This document shows positions 48,190-60,950 of a DNA stretch of 64,000 bases, in pieces (the first letter of the stretch is position 1; the number at the start of each line of letters is the position of its first letter). The DNA comes from Parelaphostrongylus tenuis (taxonomy: Eukaryota; Nematoda; Chromadorea; Rhabditida; Metastrongylidae). The stretch spans positions 1 through 64,000 of the forward strand of contig JAHQIW010004455.1 in assembly GCA_019055375.1 (NCBI GenBank), in the 5' to 3' direction. The notes under the pieces were generated by a model, which did no database searches, was not told the DNA's origin, and was given only the letters and a program-made list of their open reading frames with translations. Both the position numbers and the translations under genes were made by a program.

Positions 48190-49630
48190 AGAAGCATTTG
48201 TAATCGATTAAGAATGGAAAGGGAGAAATGTGTCTGCGTAAAGAAAACGCTGAGAAGTATTGATGAAAATTACAGGTTAGCTTCACCACCTGCCATACCA
48301 CACGAAAAAAGAATACTCAAGATTTCAAAATTTCCAGGAATGAAGGAAGAAAGAAACAGCGGCTGCAACGTGCTTGCCAGACTAGTCCGAGTGAGTCTGC
48401 TCAGTTGGCATTATTACACTGTACCCAAGTTCAATTCACAGATCATAGATCTCACAAAGTGCACTTTCAACACTTTGGATAAGACTAGAAACACGGCACC
48501 TGCGCCGCCCTGCCACCGCGCGCGTCAGTGAGCAGCCTCCAGTGCCGAGTGGCCATCGAAAAGAAGATTACTGTTAAGAACACCTATCGCGACGCTTCAC
48601 AGCAAACTTTTTGGTGTGAATTACCATTGTAGATTTGTCTGCATGCATAATCAGTACTTCAAACAAATGCTTAGTTGTAAGCAATTCAGTACTTTTTGGA
48701 CGAATCAGACTGTTGAATAAATGGCTCAAATGAGTAAATCGCTTGTATTACGGTATTACGCTGAGATTCGGTATGATATGGTGTGTTAGCGAAATGGTGT
48801 AAACTAGACTGAAAAGGAAAATAAACTGTTGTGAAGCGTTGTGAATGAGGTATCAATCAGTGAGTTTTTTTGTGATAGCTGGCAGCACCAAGTACTCTAC
48901 ACAATGAGCTGCTCGCCGGGCGCGGCGTGGCTAGAGCCATGGCCTTGCTGTACCCTAAGTGTTAATGAACGTTTACGCTGGTGTCTACACCTGACAAAGC
49001 GGCTTTGGAGAAGACAAATTTGTCAAAACTTCACCCATCAACTTTGGATATGGCATCCCAATCTCGCACCAGCTTTTTATCAAATGAGCGGACATATGAA
49101 TATTGAATTTCATTTCATTGATTCGAAAACGTGTTATAGAACTTCGATATATTACCACAGACTTTATTATTGAGCTTTTTCGATGTATGGTGTTGCATGT
49201 TAATGGTATACATACGTTTAAACGGTTTCGCCCGTCTCCTCAGTACCACTCGCCAACAATAATAATAATAAATCTATACGAAATTTTTTAAAATCGGTAG
49301 AATGAAGGGCAAAATTATATGATGACAGAGACAAAACACCAGCTGAAAAAATAACGCTGCAACACCTGATAATTCACTCATGAACATTGTGACATGTTCA
49401 CCCTTTGTTACTACTAGCATAGAGCGGTAGTGCTAATGAGATGAGCGAACCGGGAATATTTAAGAGTACGTATACCATGCTATACCAAACCTCAAAAAAG
49501 GCTCAGTGAATAAGTCTGTGGGAATATATCGAAAAAAGTAAACGGTTTCTTGGCAATTTTCATCATTCGTGCCGAGGCGTAGTGAAAGTTAGTCTTCCTC
49601 TATATTACAGAACATTTAATGGAGAAAGGA
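48190..49630 (+). repeat. Tandem unit 1 (about 1.43 kb)
   Basis: It aligns along its length with 49,630-51,040. Landmarks are TGTCTACACCTGACAAAGCG at about 48,982 and 50,411, and GAACATTGTGACATGTT at about 49,382 and 50,832. It holds a GC-rich block near 48,910-48,940. Confidence 0.8.
48214..48390 (+). pseudogene. KxTLRS basic family, fossil exon 1
   Basis: An open reading (KKTLRSIDENYRLASPPAIP, then NVLARLVR) runs to a GTGAGT donor at 48,391. The exon end and donor match copies at 49.8 and 51.68 kb. Lys/Arg-rich, no known domain. Neighbouring sequence gives no in-frame partner exon. Confidence 0.5.
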
Positions 49631-51040
49631 AGGCTGACTAAGCAGGTGAAAATCTCAAGTAAGCAACACCAGTTGCCTCACTAAAATCACCCTCAAAGGA
49701 AAAAGAACAGTGAGGAAGTCAAAATTAACGTGATAGAGAGAAGAAGAAATAATGAAAGCAACATGCTTGCCAACTACTCCAAGTGAGTCCATTCACTCAA
49801 CATTTACAAACTATGCACCATAAGTTCATTTCACAGCTCACACAAATTACCAAACAAACTGCACAACACTTTGGGTAAGACTAGGATTACGGCGCTAGCC
49901 CGCCCTGCCATAGCACGTGGCGGCAAGCAGTCTGCAGTACCAAGCGGTTAGTAATGCCGGTCACGTCATTGAAAGGAAAGTCACTGGTGCGATTACCTAT
50001 CGTGACACTTTACAACAAACTTTACAGCAAACTTTTCGTGTCAATTACTACTAAAGATTTTCTATACACGTAGTTAGTATGGCAAAAAAAATGCTCGGTT
50101 GTTAAAATTCACACACTTTTTCACGAAGCAGATTCTTAAATAAATGGCTCGAAAGAGTAAATCGCCCGTATTACAGTATAATATAACGTTGAGATTCGGT
50201 GTGATATGGTATATGCGATGATATGGTGTATATTGGACCGAGAAGAAAAGGAACTGCTGTGAAACATCGCGAAAGGAGATTAAGTAAACACCTTCCTTCT
50301 CAATGGCCGGCATCGCCAAGTAATCGTCACGGTGGGGCGCTCACCGCGCGCGCGGCAGGCTAGTGCCGCGAATTTGTTGTACACAAAATGTTAATCAACT
50401 TTTACGCGGGTGTCTACACCTGACAAAGCGGCCTTGACAAAGACGAACATCGAAGCCTCACCATCAATTTTGAATAGGGCGTACTAATCTCGCGCAAGAC
50501 TTGTAACAAAAAGCGGGCACACGAAAATTGCCTTCCATTCCAGTGATTCTGAAAACCTTGTTCTAGAACTTCGATAACTTATATAACTTGACATAGAGCT
50601 TCCGCAGACTTTATTAATGAGCCTTTTCGAAGTTCGGTGCTGCATGCTGATGAGATACGTACGTTTTTAACGGTTTCGACAGTCTCACCAGTACCACACG
50701 CCCCTTATGACGACAGGTCTATAACAAGGTTTTTAGAAATCAGTCGAATGAAAGGCAATGTTTATGTGATGACATTCGCAAAACATTAACGGGAAAAAAG
50801 TGACTGCAACACGTGATATTTCATTAATAAACATTGTGACATGTTTCACCTTTGCTACTATTAACATGGAGTCGTTATACTAATGAGACGAGCAAAAGCG
50901 TCTAAACGTAAGTATACCTTGCGATACGAAATCTCAAGAAGGCTCAATAAAAAAGTCCTTGAAAATATATCGCAATGCGAACAGTTCGTAAGACATTTTC
51001 ATCATTCGTAAAGAAGTTAGAGAACGTTAGTCTTCCTCTG
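49630..51040 (+). repeat. Tandem unit 2 (about 1.43 kb)
   Basis: The full-length partner of unit 1. The family exon (about 49,640-49,787) reads ATPVASLKSPSKEKR and ends SNMLANYSK at GTGAGT, but has upstream stops. A third, partial unit follows. Confidence 0.8.
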
Positions 51041-51250
51041 TATTCAGAGCTATCATCTGCAAAAGAAACGCTAAGAAGCACAAAAGGAAATTATAAGTTA
51101 GCGTCACCAGCTGCCACACCACAGTCACCTCAAGAAAAGAGAACCAGTAGAAAGATGACGAAGAGGGCAAAAGTGCAGTTGATGAAGCGAAAAATTTGAC
51201 GAAGAAATTCTTGCCGAATGCTTTGTAAATACTGTCGCATTTATTGTCAA
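51000..51250 (+). pseudogene. KxTLRS basic family, best preserved N-terminal part
   Basis: ELSSAKETLRSTKGNYKLAS then PAATPQSPQEKRTSRKMTKR. The frame ends at TGA; one base off, a FDEEILAECFVNTVAF segment continues, so a single indel separates the halves. Strongly basic with SP/TP sites, which hints at a nuclear or chromatin protein, but this is only a guess. Confidence 0.5.
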
Positions 51251-51542
51251 CATTGTCAAGTCGGAAGTGAAATAAAGTCAGAGAAAAAGCTACATCTCAG
51301 TACCTCTAACTGATCTGCTTTTTAATCCTTGACATTGTAAATAAGAAAAAGAGTTTTTGCAGTGGGGTCTATTTCGGTAAAAATCGCGAACTTTGTCTCC
51401 ACTGCTCTCGCAAGTGAAATTCTTGAGAAGTAGGAACTTTCTAGCTGTGTATGAAGTGTTGGAACTTGGACCTCTTCTAAGAGATCGCAACAAATCGCGT
51501 TACTAGGAGTCACATCCACTGGTGTTCAACATCTATCAGTCA

Positions 51543-51681
51543 GAATCCACCAGCTGCCACATTACAATTTGTCAAAAAAAGAGAAGCAGGAGAAAATTAG
51601 AGAAGAGGCTAAAGGTGTGGTGATCGAGAAACACGAAAACTTCGGCGGATACGCGATTGCAGAATTGATAGCCAAAGTGAG
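51543..51681 (+). pseudogene. KxTLRS basic family, C-terminal exon copy
   Basis: Open reading KKEKQEKIREEAKGVVIEKH then GGYAIAELIAK, ending at a GTGAGT donor (51,682). Matches the exon end of the copies at 39.1, 48.39 and 49.79 kb. Part of incomplete tandem unit 3, which resumes after a mariner insertion at about 52.08 kb. Confidence 0.5.
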
Positions 51682-51819
51682 TTTATTCGTGCAATATTTC
51701 TAAGCTATACGCTAGAACTCCATTTGTTAGATCGTTTGATAAGTCGTGGGACTAGAGAAATGGACACCAGAATTATTAACCAGAAGTGAGTAAAATTGTA
51801 CGATTTTAGTGTTATTTAA

Positions 51820-52040
51820 TTACGCAGTTTCTTCCGGGTATTTTGGTGCAGAACCTGTTTGTATGATCTTTATAATGGAGCCGTCGTGGGAACAAATTCG
51901 CTTGCAGCTTATGCACGAATGGCGTGTAGAGGAAAATACTAATGAAGCGGCACGAAAGATCAATGGAGCTTCCGGTAGATTGCCCGAATGCGACCGATCC
52001 TCCAGACTGTTCTCTCCAGCTTTAAACTTTGCAAAGCACT
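51820..52040 (+). mobile_element. Mariner 5' end with transposase N-terminus
   Basis: MEPSWEQIRLQLMHEWRVEE, then NEAARKINGASG: the first helix-turn-helix of a mariner transposase, starting about 51,877. The frame fails after about 60 residues. Inserted in tandem unit 3. Confidence 0.7.
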
Positions 52041-52469
52041 TGGACCAAGTTACAGATTGTTGAAGATTGCTGTAAATAAATTATATACATCGATCCGGTT
52101 GTGTTACGATATCACTATATGAAATGTTTTGTGATATGGTGTGGCAGTGATTGGAGATACTGTAGTGTAAACAAAAAGATGGCATCATAAAAAAAAAAAA
52201 ACAAACTGAAGTGTTGTGATGCGAAATCGCAGCAGCAACCTTCTAATCTTTTTCCCGATGGACTGTTGCCCAGTGAGAGAGAGGAGTGAGACAGACAGTG
52301 ATTGCCATGCTGAGAATAGAGTTGCAGAGTCGCAGAGTAATGGGCGAGGGAGTGGAGCCGTTTCTACGCTGGGTTAGAGGAAGTGGAGTAGTTCTCAGCA
52401 GGGATGAGAGCCCTTTCCTGCTAGACACGCCTATTTTGGATCCAGGGAAGTCAAGCGGTTGAGATGGAG

Positions 52470-52590
52470 CTGATAAATCCGCTAGCTACTTATGCATAGA
52501 TGCCTCATAGGGAAAATGCTAGTGAATCAGTGCGCAAGCTTTACCCTTTAGGGACAGCAATTGGTCGGTCGCACAACTCAACTCGCAAGA
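52470..52590 (+). mobile_element. Mariner N-terminal relic
   Basis: CTACTTATGCATAGATGCCT and GGGAAAATGCTAGTGAA align with the start of the mariner copies at 51.9 and 60.67 kb. Heavily decayed. Confidence 0.4.
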
Positions 52591-53002
52591 GTTCGCGATT
52601 CTCGTTATTCAATAAGATATTTTCTTCCATTTGGAAAGTGAAACGTAATGTTTTTGTGTTACATGCTTTTCGTGCATATATAGCTTTTCTGTTCGATAGA
52701 GACTTTGGATGCGAAACATAATCATCTTTTCGCTGTATAGCATTCTATGATAACCTTTCAAAGAGTCACTTATTACAGCATGGAGTTTTTCGGAGATTTG
52801 GGCTGTCGAATGATTAGTTAGGGTTGGCAAAGAGCCTTATACAAGTTTGAGCTGAGCGTGTGATATAGCTTACACTTTATTTTTGCTGCAACAAAGCAAT
52901 AAAAAGTTTCGAGAGATCGACTTTCCATTGACCTCTGCATCAAAGTTAATTATCAATTCGAGTATGAAAACTTAGCTTTTCTGTCACGAAGTTGGTAGAA
53001 GT

Positions 53003-53024
53003 CGTTGTTGTTGTTGTTGTTGAT
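53003..53024. repeat. GTT microsatellite
   Basis: Six to seven GTT units. Confidence 0.9.
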
Positions 53025-53539
53025 CTCTGTAGATAGGTCGCTGTGCGGATTGCAGGCTGACTTTTCACCGACATCGCCTTCTTCAGAGCCTGGACGTACG
53101 CTGTTTTCGATATATGTATGAGCTGGTAATCAGACCGATGCATAGGCACCGCCCCTCGGAACAAGTCAGAATATCAAGCGCATGTATGATGCTTGGTCTT
53201 GTGTTACAGTGAAGCACTCATCCCTACGGTTCATATTGGGTTTTTAGCGTTTATACGGAACGCTTCGAAAGTTTTGCGTGTTGATGTTTTGAAGTCCCGA
53301 ACCAGGGTTTCGACAGTTACATCAAAATCATTATTGCTGTGTTTTTGTGCCCTGTGTAGACCTAGAGGTTTGTTTGTACCAACCTCTCACAGGCTAAAAA
53401 GTTAAGTTTCCATAATTGAATTGGTAATAAAGAGGATTTTTCAAAAATTTAACATATTCTTGAAATCGTAGAAGTTTAAGCTCCTGAGTGATTATCAGAT
53501 CTTTAAGACAAGTTTGTCCAGTGAGAAAGGCTTTCAAAC

Positions 53540-53800
53540 AATCGTTCAGTGGTACGCGTCGCCCCTTAGGAGTTAAGGGAGCACATATAAACTGCTTGAG
53601 CGCGATTGATCCTCGGACAGTTCTCCCCACTTTTGAACTTCGCGAACCACTTTCTAGCCGTCCTTTCTTGTGCAACCGTATCATCGACCCAATCTCTACC
53701 AATGTTACGCTCCGCTCCACTGGACTGTTTCCCCTATGCGCTATGCTCCATCTTAAACCCAATATAAGCAAATTGTATGCCAAAATGTTCTCGAGTAAAC
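53540..53800 (-). mobile_element. Mariner 5' end, inverted, transposase N-terminus
   Basis: On the minus strand: the terminal GAGAACATTTTGGCATACAA, a start-codon region near 53,745, and in another frame VDDTVAQERTARKWFAKFKS, the second helix-turn-helix of mariner. It marks the left end of the 3.4-kb repeat unit 1. Confidence 0.7.
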
Positions 53801-54116
53801 GCGCAATTAAGCGAAGCTAAAATCACGTAATTTTAATTACTTTGGTCAATAAATTTGGTATTTATTGGTTTATGGAAAAACTTACGCGATCACCTAAATT
53901 TGGAATCCGTATATCATTAGGAATTCATAAGGTTCAGACTCAGAGATTTCAGGTTTTTTGGTTTGCCTATTTTTTCTCAGAATTCTTTCAGTTCAAGCTT
54001 TTTTCAGTTTTTCAGTTCGAGCTATGAAATCTAGAAATAAATGAAAGCTCTGCTAAGAATGGTTAATGAGCCATCTGACCTATTTGGTCTAAACGTGGCA
54101 ACAGAGCGCGCAACAC

Positions 54117-54175
54117 CCATGGTGCAATGGTAGCGGGCGCCCTCGAAAGGGTCAATTGTGGGTTCATCTTGCCGT
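54117..54175 (+). other. tRNA-like module in direct repeat unit 1
   Basis: ATGGTGCAATGGTAGCGGGC followed by GGGTCAATTGTGGGTTCA: D-arm and T-arm like, with a short centre. A second, minus-strand module (CGAACCCGCGACTGCC-type, with GGTTTTAACCATTGCGCC) lies about 54,345-54,405. Confidence 0.5.
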
Positions 54176-55984
54176 CTTGCACGTCATTTAAAACTCTCGG
54201 TCGCAGTCGATTCCATTAAGCTTCGTCGACTTTGTGGAAATCTGCATCTAAAACAATTTACGTGATGTCTGAAAGTAGTAACCGTAGGATTCGGCTAGAT
54301 TTACCTCTAATTTTTTCTTATAATGGAGCGATCTCAAGTGGCTTCGGACCCGCGATTGCCAATGTCTTTGGTGGCTCAGGTTTTAACCATTGCGCCATCA
54401 AGCTCATCGCCATGTTCACCTTTCTTTCAGCCTTTTTTTTTAGCTCATCGGTCTTATCAGCTCGTTTTTTACTTTTTATTATTATTTTTCGCAACTATTT
54501 CTCGTCATTTCAGCAATAGAATTCTCATGAATGTCATCGATTACACGGTCCCTTAAACGATTTATAAATCGCGATCCACATAATCTTGACATGCTCGGCA
54601 CCTCGGCTGTGAATTCGAGATCGTCAAAGAGAAACGAAGTTTCTTCTGTAAGTACATCAGTGTTCATACTTCGTGTTAGTCTCAATGCTTTCGGAACCGC
54701 ATGCACCCGCAAATATATGCTGCTTTTCTAGAGGCCTTTCTCATAAGAAAAAATATCTTTCTTAGACTTATAGTAACCTCTAGCAAGCTTTGCCCCTAAG
54801 GGACGACGTGTAGCGGCCGAGTATACGATAGTTTTAAAGCCTTTCTTCTCTCCGGACTAAGCCTTTCTCTTAGGTACTTCAATCATTCAAAAGCTTAGAT
54901 CTCTGCAGTTTCAGCAATATGTTTCTTTTTTTGGGAAAGCCTTTTCATCACGTTGCAGCAAAGGAAATAAAATTATGTTTCACATCCAGTTTGCTTTATG
55001 TGCTCTGCGAGGGCTTCGATACGGCTGTTCGTCAAGCTTGTATAAATAGCTCGCTAGCCCGAATCTCGAGGATTTTGGTGCTGTAATTAGTTTTTCGAGA
55101 GGTTATCATAGAAAGGTGTAAGAACGAAAAGAAGATTACGTTTTGCACTCGAACTTTTTATCGTACAGAAAGATCATGTATGCGCGAAAAACATATGACC
55201 ATGTAGAGAAAAATCATAGAGTATCACAGTGACTCAAAAATTCTAAGATTTTACTTTCCAAACGAATGACAAATCCTGACTGAACAACTAAGGTTGCGCG
55301 CCGCTTGCTAATCATGCTGCATGGCCGACCAACTGTCGTCACGAAAGGGTTAATCTACAAGAATTGAGCGCATTTAGCAGGTGGTTAACCGACTGATCTC
55401 CACGAACCCACACTGAGCGTGTCCACCAGCACGGAAACGACTGAACATTCTCTGCCCCGAATAGTCGCCGACTTAAGTAACGCTTTTCGCTGCAAGAATC
55501 GCAGCTAAGTTTTGGACTGATTCGCGTGCGGTCTCGCAACGAAATGTAGTACTGTGGTCGGCGACAATCGGGGCAGAGGAGGTGGAATCGTTTCCCAAGC
55601 TGCGGATACGCTCAGTTTGGGTTCACTGGAGTGATTCGGTTTATGCTCCTCTGTGACACTTGCGTGATCTACAAATCGTTGATAAGTGATTCGAATCTGC
55701 GTTCCAGTCTCACCTCGCCTTCCATCTTTCCAGGGCGGTGAACGGTACCGACTTGTATTGAAAGATAGCAGTACTGACTTCGTTCATCGGTAGGCTTTCT
55801 TTTTCACGGCATGTCACTTCAGGACCATGTTAGCTTTCAATGACCTCTGATGATTCTTGATAAGTTAAGTACTCAGAGTCTCTCTGAGGATTGCTCATCG
55901 TAACGTGCTTTATCCTATATGTCTCCTATTTGCTTTCAAATTTATAAAACGAATAAAATAAGGCATATTCGAAAGTGAAGGAGT

Positions 55985-56150
55985 TATTTGCAAAATTTCC
56001 AACTTTAACTGGAGATTGAATTTGCATCTTACCCGTTTCATGGGTGCACGTTGCCGCTACCCCACCTAGACCACTACTTTGCCACCATTTTTCCTGCAGT
56101 ACTGAGGTTCAAAGCTTTGCATGTCACTCAGGATCTTTGGATATGCCTAT
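55985..56150 (-). mobile_element. MITE with tRNA-like core in direct repeat unit 1
   Basis: Imperfect inverted ends surround a minus-strand D-arm-like GGTGGCAAAGTAGTGG and a weak B-box. The partner in unit 2 (59,590-59,760) has the better B-box. Confidence 0.5.
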
Positions 56151-56229
56151 TCTCATTCGTTTTATGATTGTGAAAAAAGCGAAACCATATAGAATAAGGG
56201 GATAAAGATCTCTGCGTTGGCTAATTTCA

Positions 56230-56420
56230 TAGAAAGACTCTTTTCATCCGGCTTCATCGAGATTCGTTCCTTTATGATGAGTTGCGGTGACCGTTCGATA
56301 TATTAAGTCAGTACTGCCACCATCGCAGACAAGTCTGACACCAATCAAACCGACCGCGGAGAAATGGAAAGCTTGGTGAGCCTCAAGTGCTTCGTATGTC
56401 TTTTTTTGTGATGTGGACCG
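56230..56420 (+). repeat. GCATATCTGGCC-type interspersed repeat, copy 4
   Basis: The shared blocks GTCAGTACTGCCACC, ACAAGTCTGACACCAAT and GGAAAGCTTGGTGAGCC follow the order of the other copies. Carried by direct repeat unit 1. Confidence 0.6.
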
Positions 56421-56934
56421 AGAACTTATCTGCAGTAGTGTCAAAGTGCATGTAACTCAGTAGTAGAGGAGTTGTCCACCACATCTACAGAACTCAATCT
56501 TGAATTTGCAAAATGCACCACAGAAAATATTTGCAACACTTTGAATAATGTCCGATAAATCTTATTGTCACGTTCACTGAAATCACGACAGCGACACTTT
56601 AACATATTCCTTTAGAGTCGAACAATGATGGTTCTTTACAATATTCTGAGACAAAATCTCTTTTGAATAATCTATCCTTTGCACTGTTAGCAACCTCGCT
56701 TCTGCTCAGAAAGGAATGTAGATTATCCCTCATACGTTGTTCGACAGAAATCAGCAATCCGGATCCTAGAAAAACGATCTCTGAGTGTTCTGACTGCTTA
56801 TGTTACTACTGTACTACTGGCACTCATATTCTGCTACAATTCTCTCTGAAATTTCACAATAAAGATCAGATCTTTATAAGTATTGGCATTGAGCATCAAT
56901 CAAAGTAGTTAAGGTCGCATAACTTTAGTATAGC

Positions 56935-57300
56935 TGAATTAAGCATCTTTTTGAGAACATTTTGGTATACAGCTTGCCTATATGTGCTTGAAGATGGAGC
57001 TGTCTTGAGAACGAATTCGCAATGCTGGTGAAGGCGACGCGCAAAATTAATGGACTTATGGGCGATGACAAAATTGCAGAAAAGATGGTTAGGAAACCGT
57101 TCGCGAGTTCAAAGCCGAAGAGAATAGTCCGGAAGATCAGTCGTCTTCGGGCCGTCCACAATAAGCTCTACTAAACTTGCGTGCACTTCACTAAAATTTT
57201 CCCTTAGGCGCCATTCGTGCATGAGTAACAAGCGAATTTGTTCTCACGACAGCCCCATTTTACTGCAAATATAGGGAAGTTGTATACCAAAATGTTTATA
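56935..57300. mobile_element. Foldback mariner 5' ends at the unit 1/unit 2 junction
   Basis: The left half (+) has ACATTTTGGTATACAGCTTG and then decayed transposase start sequence with a GGAAACCGTTCGCG region. The right half (-) has the inverse ends AACATTTTGGTATACAACTT and an EQIRLLLMHEWR-coding stretch. Two mariner 5' ends thus face each other, leaving no 3' end. Confidence 0.7.
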
Positions 57301-60300
57301 AAAAATACGTAATCGAACATTACCAAAACCATGCAATTTCAAAACAAATTGTTAACAAATTTGTTAACAAATCTGTCAACAAACAACAATTTCCGGTTTT
57401 GCCGATTTTTTCTCAGATTTCTTTCAGTTCAAGCTTTTTTCAGTTTTTCAGTTCGACCTATGAAATCTAGAAATAAATGAAAGCTCTGCTAAGAGTGACT
57501 AATGAGCGATCTGACCTACTTGATGGAAACGTGACAATAGAACGCGCAGCACTCATGGTGCAATGGTAGCGGGTGCCCTCGATAAGGGTCAATCGTGGGT
57601 TCAGTCCCACCCGATGTCAAATGTCCTGCACGTTATTCGAGACCCCCGATCGCAGTCAATTCCTCTACGCTTCGTTGTCTTTGTGGAACTCTTCGTCTGA
57701 AGCAGTTTACTTGGTGTCTGAAGCAATAATCGTAGGATTCGGCTAGATTTACCTCTGATTTTTTCCCATGTAAAGCGATCTCAGGTGGCTTCGAACCCGC
57801 GACTGCCAATGCCTTTGGTGACTCAGGTTTTAGCCACTGCGTCATCAAGCTCATCGCCATGTTCATCTTTACTTCGGCCGTGTTTTCGAGCTTAGGTGCT
57901 ATCAGCTCGCGTTTTATTTTCTTTTTTTTTCTCAACTGATTATCGTCATTTCAGCAATAGAATTTTTGTGAATGTCATCGATTACACGGTTCGCTACACG
58001 ATTTATAAATTTCTATCCACGTAATCTTGAGATGCTCGGCTTACAAAAGCCACACCTGGGCAATGAATTAGATGGTCAAAGGAAAACAGAGTTTCTCTTA
58101 TAAGTACGTCCTTGTTCATATGTCGCGCTTAGTCTCAACACTTTTGGAACCGCACACATCCGCAGATATACTGCTTTTCAAGAGGCCTTTCTCGTAGGGA
58201 AAATTTTCATCCTTAGTCTTTTATTAACCAATACCAAGCCAAGGAACGACGTGTACCGGCTGAGGTATACGATTGTTTGGAGGCCTTTCTTCTCGCTGAA
58301 TAAGCTTTTCTCTTAGATACTTAATTATCATTCAGTAGCTTAAATCTCTATGGTTTCAACAATATGCTTTTTCTTGGGAAAGCCTTTTCATCACGTTGCA
58401 GCAGCAGAATTAGAATTATATTTCACCCCCTTTGTTTTATGTGCTCGGCGAGGGTTGCGATATGGCTCTTCGTCAAGCTCTTGTGAGTAGTTCGTTAGCC
58501 GAAATCTCGAGGATTCCGATGGCATAGTTAGTTTTTGAAAGGCTATTACAAGACGGTGTGAGAACGAAATCAAAATTACCATTCGTACTCGAAGTTTTTA
58601 TCGTACAGAAAGGTTATGTATGTGCGAAAAACATATGACCATGTAAAGAAAATCATGGAGTATCACAGTTACACGAAATTTTCTAAGGTTTTGCTTCCCA
58701 AATGGAGGGAAAATCCCGACTGAATAACTAAAATCGCGTGCCGCTTGCGAATAACACTGCATGGTCGACCAACTGTCATCCCGGAAAGGTTAATCTACAA
58801 GAATTGAGAGCATGTGACAAGTGGTTAATTGATCGGTTTTCACGGCCACACGCTAAGCTTGTCCACCAGCGCGGGAGCGACTGCACGTCGTCCTCCTCAA
58901 TTAGTCGGCGACTATCGGAGTGAGACCTTCGTTAATTGTTCGAAATCGCGATTTCGAGGTGTTAGCGGATGTGTTTTGGCCAATTGACCAAGTCGACACT
59001 GATCGCAAAATCCACAACATTTTGCACTATGCTTCTTTTTTAGGCCATAATTCGGCTTGAAATGCATGAGGAACCAGCGGGACTTCACTCATTTGTCTAT
59101 CAATCCATCCATCTATCTATCTACGCTAAAATCTCCAAATCGGTAATAGTGACTTTTATCACAAAATGTATTATAAAATTTGGCGTTATGGTCGACGACA
59201 ATTGGGGCAGAAGAGGTGGAATCGTTCTCAAGCTGCCGATAGGCCTAGTTTGGATCCGCGGGAGTACACCGGTTAATGCTGCTCTGTGACACTTACGTAT
59301 CGATAAACCCACGATAAATGATTCGAATCTGCGCCCTTCATCTCTCCAGGGGTGAATTGGCACCGGCTAGTATGGGAAGGTAGCAGCACTGACTTCTTCA
59401 CAGGTTGGCCTTCTTTTTTTTGAGGTATGTCATTTCAAGACCATGTTAGCATTCAATACTCTACGTTCTTGATAAGTGGAATACAAAGAGTCTCTCTGGG
59501 CGATTGCTCAGCACAACAAGCTTTATCCTCTATTTTTCCTATTTTCTTTCAAATTTATTAGGGAGATTAGATAAGGCGTATTCAAAAGTGCAGTGTGATA
59601 TGCAAACTTCCAACCTCAAGTGGGAGTTGAACCCGCATACTACTCGTTTTAGGAATGCACGCTACCGCTACGCCACCTAGGCCACCGCTTTGCTACCATT
59701 TTTCTTCAGTACTGAGATCCAAAGCTTTACATGTCACTCAGCATCTTTGGATATGCCTATTCTCATTCGTTTTGTGATTGTGGAAAAACAGTAAACGTAC
59801 AGGATTAGGGATAAAGCTCTTTGCGTTGAGCAATCCTTTAGGAAGACTCTTTTCATCTGGCTTCATCTAGATTCGTTAGAGGTGATTCAATGCATATGTG
59901 GCCTATATGATGACTTGCGGTGACCCATCGATGTATCAAGTCAGTACTGCTACCCTTCCACACAAGTCTGACACCAATCTAACCGACTACGGAGAAATGG
60001 AAAGCTTGATGAACCTCGAGCTCTTCATATGCCTTTTTCTGTATGTGGACCAAGAACTTCTCTACAGCAGTGTCAAAGCGCACGTAACTTAGTAGTAGAG
60101 AAGCTATCCACCACATCTACGCAAAACTCGATCTTAAATTTGCAAATATTCCACATGAAATATTCGCAACACTTTGAATATTGCCCGATAAGTCTTGTCG
60201 TCACATGTACTGAAATCACGACAGTGACAATTTTACAGATTCCTTTAGAGTCGAACAATGATGGCTGTTTACATTATTCTGGCACTAAATCTCTTTCGTG

Positions 60301-60950
60301 TAATCTATCCTTTCAACTGCTAACAACCTAGTATCTGCTCAAAAAGGAATGTGAGTTATCCCTTAAACGTTATCCGAAAGAAATCAGCAATCCAAATTCT
60401 AAAAAACAATCGCTGAGTGCTCTGACTGTTTATGTAACTACTGTACTAATGCACTCATATTCTGCTGCAGTTTTTTCTAAATTTTACAGTAAATATCGGA
60501 TCTTTATAAGTATTGGCATTAGAGCAATAAGCACCAAGTTTGTTAATCAGAGTGGTTAAGATGGCATAATTTTAGTATCGCTGAATTGAGCATCTTCTTG
60601 CGAGGATTTAGGTATACAGCTTGCCTATACGTGCTTGAAGATGGAGCTGTCTTGAGAACAAATTTGCTTGCTACTCATGCACGAATGGCGCGCAAAGGAA
60701 AATGCTTGTGAAGCGACGCTCAAGATTAATGGAGTTATGGGCGATACCACTGGTGCAGAAAGGACGGTTAGGAAGCCGTTTGAAAGTTCAAAGCTAAAGA
60801 GAATAGTTCGGAAGATTAGTCGTCTTCGGGCCGTTCACAATAAGCTCCATCATTCTTGCGTGCCACTTCACTAGCATTTTTCCCTAAACGCTATTCGTGC
60901 ATGTGTAACAAGCAAATTTGTTTTCCACGACAGCTCCAAATACTAAAATG
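57300..60950 (+). repeat. Large direct repeat, unit 2 (about 3.6 kb)
   Basis: The partner of unit 1. It carries tRNA-like modules at 57,557-57,620 (+, GGTTCAGTCCC B-box-like) and about 57,785-57,850 (-), a MITE at 59,590-59,760 and a GCATATCTGGCC-type copy at 59,860-60,030, and ends in a foldback mariner. Confidence 0.85.

Larger units (their letters stand above)
53830..57290 (+). repeat. Large direct repeat, unit 1 (about 3.4 kb)
   Basis: It matches 57,300-60,950 over nearly all its length at an offset of about 3.4-3.65 kb: 54,000-54,410 with 57,430-57,880, 54,840-55,330 with 58,290-58,780, 55,560-56,180 with 59,190-59,800 and 56,230-56,900 with 59,860-60,540. No protein-coding gene recognised inside. 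Confidence 0.85.
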
